Shown: positions 19,861 through 28,075 of the stretch, piece by piece
Numbering within the stretch: position 1 is the stretch's first letter
Layout of the letters: each line of letters starts with the position of its first letter
Assembly (NCBI RefSeq): GCF_005049105.1
Contig: NZ_SUKA01000001.1
Location: 1,364,001-1,428,000, forward strand
DNA: 64,000 bases
DNA from: Sphingobacterium alkalisoli
Lineage (GTDB): Bacteria; Bacteroidota; Bacteroidia; Sphingobacteriales; Sphingobacteriaceae
Reading direction: 5' to 3'
Notes under the pieces: generated by a model
The model's input: the letters and a program-made list of their open reading frames with translations, nothing else
What the model was told of the DNA's origin: nothing
Databases searched by the model: none
Made by a program: the position numbers and the translations under genes

Positions 19861-20705
19861 TTTTCTTCTAGGATTTGAAGTAAAAAGGCAACTTCGTCTT
19901 TTTTTTCTGGATTTCCCTGGGTTTCATAAGCCGTCATTAAATTACGTAATACCCGTTTTATGATCTCTAAGTTGGGGCAAGGTAATATATAGTCATCGGA
20001 GGGAGGAAGATTTAGCTGCCTAAGAAAAGAAAAGATATCCTCCTGTTTCATAATTTGTCCCTTATTGAAAATATTGATATAAAACAACGGAATATTTTCT
20101 GCCTCATTGTCGATATAGGCTACTACAAAATGTTTAGGGAGATTGATTCCATAAATGGGGATATCTAATTTCTGTGCAACGATGGTATAGATACACGACA
20201 ATGTAATTGGATTTCCCTTCTTTGACTCTAGTACTTTATGGATAAAGGAATTTTGTGGGTCATGGTAATTTGTTGTATTGCCAGATAGTCCGAATTCTCT
20301 AAATATCGTATTATTTAATAGTTTAACTTTCTCAATCGGACTCATGTCATACATGAGATGGTACCATGCATTCCTGCGCAATTCCGCAATCTGGAAATGT
20401 ACAACATCTTCGTCCAGAGCAGGATATTGGTATCTGTTAACGATGAGTAAACCCTCTAACAAGTCTTCACTATTCCTTATTTTCCAGAGTTGGAGTTCGT
20501 GTTTAATCTGATCAAATTGGATTTGATGTACAATGTTCTCGATCCTCGTTTGTGATAATACATCGAATGAGGCTTCCCAAGATTCTTCCAATAGCGGAAT
20601 GACCTCTGGACCACAGGTCACAAGATGTTGTTCGACTTGACTGAATATTTCATTGTCAGGATCATCCAATAAAGAAATCAGTGCCTTTAGTTCCGTCTCC
20701 TTCAT
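19857..20705 (-). CDS. SirB1-family transglutaminase-like protein
   Basis: It matches the SirB1/Transglut_core2 family: an N-terminal helical part and a motif region 'SFIHKVLESKKGNPITLSCIYTIVAQKLDIPIYGINLPKHFVVAY' (shown in parts: KKGNPITLS, LDIPIYGINLP, HFVVAY) that aligns with the degenerate transglutaminase fold. Note Cys in LSCIY and His in KHFV in the expected order. In other bacteria members lie near prmC/sirB loci; here it is alone. Biochemical role is not defined. Length 282 is usual. Confidence 0.82.
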   Translation of the reverse strand: MKETELKALISLLDDPDNEIFSQVEQHLVTCGPEVIPLLEESWEASFDVLSQTRIENIVHQIQFDQIKHELQLWKIRNSEDLLEGLLIVNRYQYPALDEDVVHFQIAELRRNAWYHLMYDMSPIEKVKLLNNTIFREFGLSGNTTNYHDPQNSFIHKVLESKKGNPITLSCIYTIVAQKLDIPIYGINLPKHFVVAYIDNEAENIPLFYINIFNKGQIMKQEDIFSFLRQLNLPPSDDYILPCPNLEIIKRVLRNLMTAYETQGNPEKKDEVAFLLQILEEN

Positions 20706-20808
20706 ATTCGAATTTAACTAAATTTACGATATGTTGCAAGTTGTTACTGCAATTGTGCTGATTTCAATTTATTTCGATAGCCTTTTTCCTAATGTAACAA
20801 AAATCCTT

Positions 20809-21468
20809 CTATTTTACCTGCCCATCCAACAGGTTGATGATCCTATTTCCATAGGTGGCGTTTTTCTCCGAATGGGTTACCTGTATAATTGTTGTGCCGT
20901 CTCTGTTCAGTTGACTAAATAGATCCATTACTTCCGCACCCTGTTGTGAATTGAGGTTGCCTGTAGGTTCATCAGCAAGTAATACTTTTGGAGATGTCGC
21001 CAAAGCACGGGCAATTCCGACCACCTGTTGCTGCCCACCGGAAAGCTGTGCCGGGAATAAATCTTTCTTGCCAACGATCCCGAATCTATCAAGCATATCT
21101 CCGACAACAGCCTTGCGCTCAGAAGAGGATAACCCTTTGTACAATAGGGGAGTTTCGATATTTTCATACACGGTAAGTTCGTCGATCAGATGGTAGGATT
21201 GGAAAACAAAGCCGATATAGGACTGAAATAGTTGTGTTCGTTGTTTTTTCTTTAGGCTGTACACATCTTCATCCATGAACAGGTATTTTCCTTCATTGGG
21301 TTCATCCAGATCCCCTAGGATATGAAGTAATGTCGATTTCCCCGAACCTGACGGACCCATGATAGAGACGAACTCACCCTGTTCGATCGTTAGATTGATA
21401 TCCTTGAGTACAAAACTACGCGCTCCGCCAACGGAGTACCATTTGAATGTGTTATTTAGTTGTATCAT
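20809..21468 (-). CDS. Orphan MacB/LolD-type ABC transporter ATPase
   Basis: It has a Walker A GPSGSGKST (residues 39-47), a Q-loop in FVFQSYHL, the signature LSGGQQQ and a Walker B VLLADEPTGN, the pattern of MacB/LolD ATPases that drive FtsX-type permeases. Two unusual residues follow the key motifs: LSGGQQQV instead of the common LSGGQQQR, and GNLNS in the D-loop instead of GNLDS. No permease gene is adjacent. A sigma-54-type promoter and two palindromes like those at the efflux locus near 52.7 kb lie just upstream, so it probably belongs to the same regulon and may serve one of the five permeases there; this last point is inference. Confidence 0.9.
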   Translation of the reverse strand: MIQLNNTFKWYSVGGARSFVLKDINLTIEQGEFVSIMGPSGSGKSTLLHILGDLDEPNEGKYLFMDEDVYSLKKKQRTQLFQSYIGFVFQSYHLIDELTVYENIETPLLYKGLSSSERKAVVGDMLDRFGIVGKKDLFPAQLSGGQQQVVGIARALATSPKVLLADEPTGNLNSQQGAEVMDLFSQLNRDGTTIIQVTHSEKNATYGNRIINLLDGQVK

Positions 21469-21527
21469 TGTTCTCGTATTCAGATCTAAGATATGCGACT
21501 TTAAATTAATTGTATTTCTAACCAGAT

Positions 21528-21544
21528 TACAATTAATAAGCCAA
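21528..21544 (-). promoter_or_regulatory. Sigma-54-type promoter of the orphan ATPase
   Basis: Read on the minus strand the site is TTGGCTTATTAATTGTA, which matches TTGGCAC-N5-TTGCW except at three positions and keeps the 10-bp spacing between the GG and the -12 dinucleotide. It lies about 60 bp before the ATG. Confidence 0.62.
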
Positions 21545-21596
21545 GAGTATATGTTATTCGTTGCGAGTTAATTGTGTTTTTAATACGTTGTTCTAC

Positions 21597-21633
21597 TGTT
21601 CGTTTTCGAACAGTAACTGTACGTCTACGGACA
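21597..21633. promoter_or_regulatory. Paired palindromes, predicted enhancer for an NtrC-type activator
   Basis: TGTTCGTTTTCGAACA (21597-21612) is a perfect palindrome with a 4-nt centre, extending outward to ACTG/CAGT. TGTACGTCTACGGACA (21618-21633) is a variant. Centres are 21 bp apart, and the proximal one is 63 bp from the GG of the -24 box. The same motif and geometry recur at 52647-52776. Confidence 0.68.
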
Positions 21634-21635
21634 GT

Positions 21636-21882
21636 AGTATATGTGTAGTATAGTGAGATAGTTGCCGTCGGTTAGATGGTGCTTTTTCGGCGCTTTATTG
21701 CCGCATATAAAGTAGGTCAATCCAATTAGCCAGCTTGCTAATGGATTGACTGCTTTGTTATTTGATAGCTTTTTTGAGCATTATTCTGCAATAAAGCTGC
21801 TTTTGTCACTGGACTGGAAATAAAAAGAGCGTACGATGTAGAAAAATGAGATAGGTGCTTTTTTATGATGATATTGATTTGT
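21636..21882. other. Intergenic stretch between enhancer pair and hydrolase gene
   Basis: No gene seen. It holds a hairpin: GTCAATCC-ATTAGC (21716-21730, one bulged A) pairs with GCTAATGGATTGAC (21737-21750), loop of 6 nt. It is 133 bp beyond the hydrolase stop and could end that transcript, but it lacks a T-tract on the minus strand. Confidence 0.45.
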
Positions 21883-23031
21883 TTATGTCCTGACCTTGTT
21901 TCCTGTCAAGATGAGTTTCACGGAAAATACCATAGTCGGATCCTGATACTCCCGGATTGTCTTTCTGATCGTTTCTAAGCTTCTTTTTACCTTTTTTCGG
22001 AACACAACCCGACCGTTCATCGTCACTGAAACCGGTTTATCCAGATCAAGGAGTTGATCGTTGAGGTTGATATTGAGTTCCCTAAAAGTATTTTTGCTTA
22101 CACAAATTTCGTTACCTCTGATGCTGATCTCCGCAGTCGAACCCTCAACTTGGGCCACTGCAGGTGCAGACAACCAATAAAAGCGGTGCTGCACTCTGTT
22201 GTCTTCCACCCAAATTACTTTATCCGGGAAGGGGTTTCGTTTAAAGGATGCCAGCCAAGGTATGGCTATCGTATCCCTATGATCCATCCAATGCGCCTTG
22301 TCGGCGTATAAATGAAAGTCGTGTACAAATCCTTTCGGGTCGAGCCGCTGCAGACTATCTAATTTTTGATTAAATGCGACGGCCAGAGTGTTGCGATGAT
22401 AAGCCGTATCCCTGCCGCCCATATAAATGGCGAAAGGAAGGTTCCGGAGGTTGAGCGCATTAGCATCACCAGGGTGCCCTGCCATCATGGAAGCGGCCGC
22501 CCAACGGTCGGCCATCCGTGGTCCCAACTGAAACACACCGTCCCCACCTGCAGAGTAACCCAAAATATAGACCTTATTAGGGTTCACATCCTCCAAAATC
22601 ACTCCATAACGGATCAGGGAATCCAGCAGGTTATCGATGTGGTCTTCATGCCATAGGTTCCAGGTATCTGTCGGCGCTCTAGGTACGATCACCAGACCTT
22701 CCGAAATTGGATACAGTGTCCTTTGATTTTGCCATTGCTGATTATTTACTGCCGGCGGTGCATTTCCGCCACCATGCAAAGAGATATAGAGGCTACGGCC
22801 ATCTGCGGGTTTTTCTCCAAAGGTTCTATAGGCGATGGGCATGGTGTACTTGCCAAATTTAATGATCCCTTCCGCCCACACCTTTTGTGCTGCAGGAAGT
22901 AAACGCTGTTTCTCCTGTGCCCATTCTTTAACCGAAAGCGCTTCCGCTTCCTTTTTGCTCAGTCCCTTCTGTGCAACAGAAGTACTGGTCATCATCAGTA
23001 AAATACCGATCCAAAGTATGCTGTGTTTCAT
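21883..23031 (-). CDS. Secreted alpha/beta hydrolase (esterase/depolymerase-like)
   Basis: A signal peptide (MKHSILWIGILLMMTSTSVAQ) is followed by an alpha/beta-hydrolase domain with an oxyanion motif LHGGGN (85-90), a nucleophile elbow GYSAGG (Ser160), an acid GGRD (Asp208) and a His in KAHWMDH (His247 or His251). The C-terminal 90 residues look like a separate beta-rich domain. It resembles the poly(3-hydroxybutyrate) depolymerase/feruloyl esterase group, but the substrate cannot be told. It is the last gene of the run that starts with SusC, 49 bp after the second mutS-like gene, so it probably processes the compound handled by that system in the periplasm or outside. Confidence 0.86.
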   Translation of the reverse strand: MKHSILWIGILLMMTSTSVAQKGLSKKEAEALSVKEWAQEKQRLLPAAQKVWAEGIIKFGKYTMPIAYRTFGEKPADGRSLYISLHGGGNAPPAVNNQQWQNQRTLYPISEGLVIVPRAPTDTWNLWHEDHIDNLLDSLIRYGVILEDVNPNKVYILGYSAGGDGVFQLGPRMADRWAAASMMAGHPGDANALNLRNLPFAIYMGGRDTAYHRNTLAVAFNQKLDSLQRLDPKGFVHDFHLYADKAHWMDHRDTIAIPWLASFKRNPFPDKVIWVEDNRVQHRFYWLSAPAVAQVEGSTAEISIRGNEICVSKNTFRELNINLNDQLLDLDKPVSVTMNGRVVFRKKVKRSLETIRKTIREYQDPTMVFSVKLILTGNKVRT

Positions 23032-23080
23032 TTGTATGTAATTATTTTAGAAGTGATTAAGCCTCAAATGTTTATGTGTT

Positions 23081-24403
23081 CTAGTTTTTAAGCAGATTTA
23101 GTATCCCTTCATTTTCAATAATAAGCATTCCCTGACGGTCCGTTGTAATGCCCTGTTCAAGCAGGTAGGTGTATCTCGGTACTTTGCCGTCCATCACCGT
23201 AGGAAGATAAGCAAACTGCACATTGTCTGTTGTCTTTTGCAAGGCTTCACCTACCTCAATAATGTGGGTAGAAATGACGAAAAAACATTGTCGGTATTGC
23301 GCAAAGGCGTCGGTTACTGCTAGAGTCGCATCGTAAGCATCTTTAACATTGGTTCCTTTAAACAACTCATCAAATAAAACAAGAAAGCTTTTCCCGCTGG
23401 CCACTTCTTCCGCTGCTTTTTTTACCCTCAAAACCTCCGCATAAAAATGACTGTAACCCATATTCAAACTGTCGGACACATTTATCGAAGAATAAATTCC
23501 ATCGCAAATGGAAAAATGCATTCCTCTTGCAGCAAGCGGGAAGCCCATATGTGCCAAATAAAGCGCAATGCCTAAAGACTTCATAAAGGTAGACTTCCCG
23601 GCCATATTGGCCCCGGTAAGGAAAATCATATTGTTTTCTCCGCTAAAGCCAACCGGGTTGGCCACCCCTTTGATTAATGCCGGATGCCAAAGTGCAGCAA
23701 TTTCTATCAACTGCTTTCCTTTAGGCAGCGCCTTTGCATATGAAAAGCCCTGGGCCTTGCCTACCTTGCCCACGGCAATGTAAACGTCTAATTTGTAAAT
23801 GCATTCCATAAGGATTTCTATATCTGCCTGAAGGGTGTGTTTCAATAAATGATCATAGGCTGCGAGCTTTGCAGTTGGAAATTCATCAGTACCTTTTTCT
23901 TTTAATAAGTTACGGAGCGCTGGTGTTTCGAGGATTCGCCGAAGCAATTGCCGTTCCTCATCAAAAGGTGTTGGATTAGAATCATTGAATTGCTTCAGGA
24001 AATCATTTAAGGAATTTAGAAAACCTATTGTCGCTACCAAGCCCTTCTGCAGCGCTGGATATCGCTCATCCCTTAACAGGGAGGCTTGTATTTTCTTAAA
24101 GAAAACCACCATAAATGCGGCTGGATAGTTTGTGCTGCTGCCCGTGCTAAAATAGTGTTCTACGGTCTGAAATTCAGCTCGACTAAAGGGAAAATCCAGT
24201 GCCTTCTCTTGAAAATAGCTCAACAAGCCACTACGTTTATTGATGGCATCAGGATCTGTTAGGGGATTTTTAAACAACTGCAGCAAAAGCCTTTCACCGC
24301 CGCTGGTCTGTACTTTATTGAACATGCCAAAAATAGAACCTGGTGTAAACTTGCCCAACAAGTTTAAATCTTCCAGCGTTTGTTTGTCAACTGTAAAGCT
24401 CAT
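23081..24403 (-). CDS. Short MutS-like ATPase, second of tandem pair
   Basis: The 440 residues cover only the MutS lever/clamp region (N-terminus 'TLEDLNLLGKFTPGSIFGMF' resembles the start of MutS domain III) and the ATPase domain V: Walker A GANMAGKST (264-272), Walker B LFDEL (343-347) and the STH motif (His380). The mismatch-binding domain I and connector domain II are missing, and no C-terminal Smr nuclease domain is present, so it is neither MutS nor MutS2. Its ATG overlaps the stop of its paralogue (ATGA, 4 bp), indicating translational coupling. Two such proteins could form a heterodimer. A DNA-repair role is unlikely to be the whole story, given its place in a transport operon. Confidence 0.85.
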   Translation of the reverse strand: MSFTVDKQTLEDLNLLGKFTPGSIFGMFNKVQTSGGERLLLQLFKNPLTDPDAINKRSGLLSYFQEKALDFPFSRAEFQTVEHYFSTGSSTNYPAAFMVVFFKKIQASLLRDERYPALQKGLVATIGFLNSLNDFLKQFNDSNPTPFDEERQLLRRILETPALRNLLKEKGTDEFPTAKLAAYDHLLKHTLQADIEILMECIYKLDVYIAVGKVGKAQGFSYAKALPKGKQLIEIAALWHPALIKGVANPVGFSGENNMIFLTGANMAGKSTFMKSLGIALYLAHMGFPLAARGMHFSICDGIYSSINVSDSLNMGYSHFYAEVLRVKKAAEEVASGKSFLVLFDELFKGTNVKDAYDATLAVTDAFAQYRQCFFVISTHIIEVGEALQKTTDNVQFAYLPTVMDGKVPRYTYLLEQGITTDRQGMLIIENEGILNLLKN

Positions 24404-25752
24404 ATCTTTTGTTTATTCATCCGCTCCATGCCAGACGCTAAAATATCCAATATTCCTTCGTTTTTTATAATAATCATTCCGTGCCTGTCAGCTGTTAAAC
24501 CTTGTTCAAGGGTGTAGGTGTATACGGGTTGATTACCTTCCATACGGGTGGGCAGATAGACAAAATTAATATTATCACATCTTTCTTTAAGTATTTCGCC
24601 TGCTTCAATGATGTGCGTGGAAATCACAAACATGCTATCGCGTTTCCCTGCAAAAGCTTCGGTAAAAGCAATGGTAGCTTCCGCGGCATCCTTCACATTT
24701 GTTCCCCTAAACATCTCGTCAAAAAGAACAAACAAATTCCTCCCCAGCTTAAGTTCCTGGGCGATTTTTTTTGCACGTAATACCTCTACGTAAAAATGAC
24801 TGGCACCCATTCCCAGGTTATCGGGAAGGTTAATGGTGGTATAAATTCCATCCAGCACCGAAAATTCCATTTCTTTGGCAGCGACCGGGAAACCCATATG
24901 GGCTAGAAAGAGTGCGACACTCAATGACTTCATAAAAGTAGATTTTCCGGCCATGTTGGCGCCGGTTAGGAAAATCACGTTGCTGTCGGGCGTAATATGG
25001 ATGGAGTTGGCCACCGCATTTTTTACTTGCGGATGGTACACGCCCTCTAACTTAACGACATGCTGCTGTTTAGGCAGAGCTTTCGGAAAAATAAAGTCAC
25101 GTTCTACCGCCACTTTGGCTATAGAAAAGTAAACATCTAGACCGTATACATAATTAAGTATTTTGAGTACCGCATCCCGGTGTTTAAACCTGAAAAATTC
25201 GTCGTAAGCCACATATTCGTCCGAAGAAATCTTTGGGTTAAGGGGCAAGTTCAGGCTCTCCCTAATTCCCGATGTGGTTAGCAGGCTCATGATATCTGCT
25301 TTATCCTGCTGGTAAAAATCAAGCGAACCCATATCAAGGCTATTCAAAAACTGATTCAGCTCGTTTAGCAGCTTGATTAAAGCTGTGATCCCAAGGTATA
25401 TGCCCGAAGTAACCGCATCCAGAGCAACCAGGTTGCTGAACTTTTTTGCAATAGAGCTTTCCTGTGCGGACAGCTTGGTCCTTGTATCTGTATTTTTTAT
25501 GTATGTTTCTACCGGGTCAAAATTATCAACGCTGAAGGGGAAAGATGTTCCTGTTTTGGCAAGATATTGAATAATCCGGCTACGATGGTTGATTTTAGTC
25601 TCATCTGATAGCGGAAAACGAAACATTTCTTCCAGGATTGCCGCTCCACCTCTCGTTTTCGTTCTGTTAAAAATCTGATAGATGGAATCTCCACCAGATT
25701 TTCCAAAAAGATTAAGGTCGTCTATCGTTTGTTGATCAGTAAGGAATGCCAT
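24400..25752 (-). CDS. Short MutS-like ATPase, first of tandem pair
   Basis: A paralogue of the next gene with the same layout: 'TIDDLNLFGKSGGDSIYQIF' at the start, Walker A GANMAGKST at 264-272, Walker B LFDEMFRGTN, and STHIIE. The strings 'VIFLTGANMAGKSTFMKSL', 'LAHMGFPVAAKEMEFS' and 'RGTNVKDA' are nearly the same in both, while the N-terminal 250 residues differ much more, so the duplication is old and both copies are kept with intact ATPase motifs. No mismatch-recognition or Smr domain. It begins 4 bp after the GldF-GldG fusion gene, so co-translation with the ABC transporter is likely. Confidence 0.85.
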   Translation of the reverse strand: MAFLTDQQTIDDLNLFGKSGGDSIYQIFNRTKTRGGAAILEEMFRFPLSDETKINHRSRIIQYLAKTGTSFPFSVDNFDPVETYIKNTDTRTKLSAQESSIAKKFSNLVALDAVTSGIYLGITALIKLLNELNQFLNSLDMGSLDFYQQDKADIMSLLTTSGIRESLNLPLNPKISSDEYVAYDEFFRFKHRDAVLKILNYVYGLDVYFSIAKVAVERDFIFPKALPKQQHVVKLEGVYHPQVKNAVANSIHITPDSNVIFLTGANMAGKSTFMKSLSVALFLAHMGFPVAAKEMEFSVLDGIYTTINLPDNLGMGASHFYVEVLRAKKIAQELKLGRNLFVLFDEMFRGTNVKDAAEATIAFTEAFAGKRDSMFVISTHIIEAGEILKERCDNINFVYLPTRMEGNQPVYTYTLEQGLTADRHGMIIIKNEGILDILASGMERMNKQKI

Positions 25753-25756
25753 TTCT

Positions 25757-28057
25757 TTATTTTCTTTTTCTTCTGATCAATATTAATGTCCCAAGGGCGA
25801 GTAGTAGGCCTGGGAATACCCAAAGCAATGTAATCCGCAGGTATTTAATTTGTTCCCTTTTGATTAAAAGCGTAGTATCCTTCGGCGCCGGACGGTAACT
25901 GCTGATTGGAAACTCACCATAACTTAACCAACTAAAAATTCCTGTATTGAAGGCAAAGTTGGCCGTCCTCATGTTAAAACGGTTTAACTCGATGTTGGAC
26001 ATAAAATCAGCGTCGCCCACAACGATGATACGTTGCTCTTTCCCTTTTGTATTCCGGGTCAGGCTAACAGCCAGCGGAAAGGATTTCTGCAGATCACCTC
26101 TTTCAGGTTCAAACTTCACCTTTGCAGAATCCGTTACAAATTTGTCTCTTTTAAGCCAGCTTTTTCTTGAGTCGGTGACTAGTAATGGTTTTATCGTGTA
26201 TACACTTGAGTTTTCAATACCGAGCGCCGTGGCCATGGGCATTGAAACCACTACACTGTCGCGGTGCGCGGCTACAAGTGGCGGATAGAGCTTGGCGCCT
26301 GTGCCGGTCAAAAACGGTGCGGCAAGGTGGGGTTCCAGATCCCTGCTGGTTTGGACGATGGCGCCATCCATCAGTTGAACGCCAAATTGTTTTAATAACG
26401 GATTAAGCATGGCTTGTTTTCCCGGTTCACCGGAAATTAGCAAATTACCGCCATTGTTGATGAACTGCTGCAATTTTGACGTTTCTACTGCCGTAAGCTC
26501 GGTCTTTGGATCAGCGAGTACGAGTGCGGAAATGTTTTTAGGAATCGATTCGCTTTGTAAGGAAATGGTATCGACATCAAAGCCCTGATTAATCAGTGAA
26601 TTCCTAAAATTCTTCAGGTTTGCTAAAGCCCGGTATTCACGGTCACCCATTTTATTTATGTTACGTTCCAGGTTTCCGGTTACAAACAGAATTTTTGGGA
26701 TTTTTGCAAGAAGCAATCTTTTTAGTGCCGCAGAAATCTCAGTCTCGGATGGCCAGTGTTCATTATCAGGAAATACCCTTAAGAAAGTTTGCCTTCCTTT
26801 ATATTTGAGCTGCATGATGTAATAATTGGGCTCCTGAGAAAGGTCAATCATTTTTCTGATCTCTTCAGGACGCTTAAACTGGCTCAGACTGATCTCCGCA
26901 GTTTCTGCGGATTTGGCCGCGATCTCGGTTAATGTTTTCCCGGGATTGGCTTTCTTCATCCCCTCTCCAATACCCAGGGTGTCATAGTACAATACTGTTT
27001 TTAACCTGATGTTGTGTTTGAACCTGACATAGGGTGCCCAGCGATTGATGTTCAGCTGGTAGGATTCAGGTTTTGCGTCTTCCATATATCCGCCGAACAG
27101 GTTTGCGTACCCGGTAACTTCAAGCGGCTCATCTCCCAGATCCTCCACAATTTTCTGCGTATCTGGCTTAATCGTGTTGCTTTTATCCCTGGTTACGTCG
27201 AAGTAAACAATAAGCTGAGGAATTGAACTGATGTAACCAATGCCAATCGTGACAATGACAATAAGGCTATAACGGCTCATCTTAACCCAGGTAGACGTTG
27301 TCTCCATCCCCGTTTTTAGCTTGTAGATGGTCAACTGCAGAAACATGAACACAATGGCAACGAAATATATAATTCCATTGCTGGTGATCAGTCCTGCGAG
27401 TATCCAGTCTGTACGGCCGGCTACGGAAAGAAAATAAGTAACGTCTCTTAGAAAAGGGATTCCCTTCCACAAACCGGAGACATTATAGAGTATGCCGAAA
27501 GTTACAAATGTGCACACTGCGGCTACAATCTGATAGGTAGTAAGGCAGGACATAAAGATTCCGATCGCAGAATAAGCACAGAGCAGTAAGAATAAACCAA
27601 GCACATAGCTCAGCAGCAAACCCGTATCCGGATTATTTACCGTAAAGTAACTGGTGATGATATAAATAGATACAATGAACACCATGACTAAGCTCATGGC
27701 TACCATTGCTACAAATTTCCCTAATACAATGTCCCGTACGCGAATCGGTGAAGAGTATAAAAGCCGGATGGTACCACTGCTCGTTTCCCGGCTAATGAGC
27801 CCCATGGTCAGAAGCGGGAGGTAAAGGTAAAGGTTCCCCATCACGTTAGAGAGGACGCCTCGTCCTCCCGAAAATATGGAAGCGATAATGCTGAACGGAA
27901 TTTTATAGCCACCCTCTACTGTGATAGCGATGTCGTCAAGCCCTTTCAGATAGACAAAGGCGCACTGGACCATAAAAATAGTAATCAGAAACCAGGCAAT
28001 AGGGGAATAAAACAGCAGTTTCAGCTCTGTTTTAGCCACTCGAAAAATTGTTTTCAT
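25757..28057 (-). CDS. GldF-GldG-type fusion: ABC-2 permease plus Gldg auxiliary domain
   Basis: The first about 250 residues are an ABC-2 type permease with six membrane segments ('FRVAKTELKLLFYSPIAWF' start; 'GTIRLLYSSPIRVRDIVLGKF' is a typical ABC-2 cytoplasmic motif). From about residue 265 a membrane segment leads into a large extracytoplasmic Gldg/ABC_transp_aux domain ('DVTRDKSNTIKPDTQKIVEDL', 'LVLADPKTELTAVETSKLQQF'), ending in a C-terminal membrane helix and RRKRK. In gliding Bacteroidota GldF and GldG are separate proteins; here they are one 766-residue chain. Together with the GldA-like ATPase 18 bp upstream it forms an ABC transporter. Substrate and direction are unknown. Confidence 0.87.
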   Translation of the reverse strand: MKTIFRVAKTELKLLFYSPIAWFLITIFMVQCAFVYLKGLDDIAITVEGGYKIPFSIIASIFSGGRGVLSNVMGNLYLYLPLLTMGLISRETSSGTIRLLYSSPIRVRDIVLGKFVAMVAMSLVMVFIVSIYIITSYFTVNNPDTGLLLSYVLGLFLLLCAYSAIGIFMSCLTTYQIVAAVCTFVTFGILYNVSGLWKGIPFLRDVTYFLSVAGRTDWILAGLITSNGIIYFVAIVFMFLQLTIYKLKTGMETTSTWVKMSRYSLIVIVTIGIGYISSIPQLIVYFDVTRDKSNTIKPDTQKIVEDLGDEPLEVTGYANLFGGYMEDAKPESYQLNINRWAPYVRFKHNIRLKTVLYYDTLGIGEGMKKANPGKTLTEIAAKSAETAEISLSQFKRPEEIRKMIDLSQEPNYYIMQLKYKGRQTFLRVFPDNEHWPSETEISAALKRLLLAKIPKILFVTGNLERNINKMGDREYRALANLKNFRNSLINQGFDVDTISLQSESIPKNISALVLADPKTELTAVETSKLQQFINNGGNLLISGEPGKQAMLNPLLKQFGVQLMDGAIVQTSRDLEPHLAAPFLTGTGAKLYPPLVAAHRDSVVVSMPMATALGIENSSVYTIKPLLVTDSRKSWLKRDKFVTDSAKVKFEPERGDLQKSFPLAVSLTRNTKGKEQRIIVVGDADFMSNIELNRFNMRTANFAFNTGIFSWLSYGEFPISSYRPAPKDTTLLIKREQIKYLRITLLWVFPGLLLALGTLILIRRKRK

Positions 28058-28075
28058 TAAGCTTTTTTGATATGT

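Noticed and set aside
20731..20922. Plus-strand frame of 63 codons after the SirB1-like gene
   Set aside because: It overlaps the 3' end of the orphan ATPase gene on the other strand and looks like translated intergenic DNA.
23081..25752. The two mutS-like genes as fragments of one broken mutS
   Set aside because: Each has a complete ATPase domain with the same motif positions and an intact frame, so they are paralogues, not halves of one gene.
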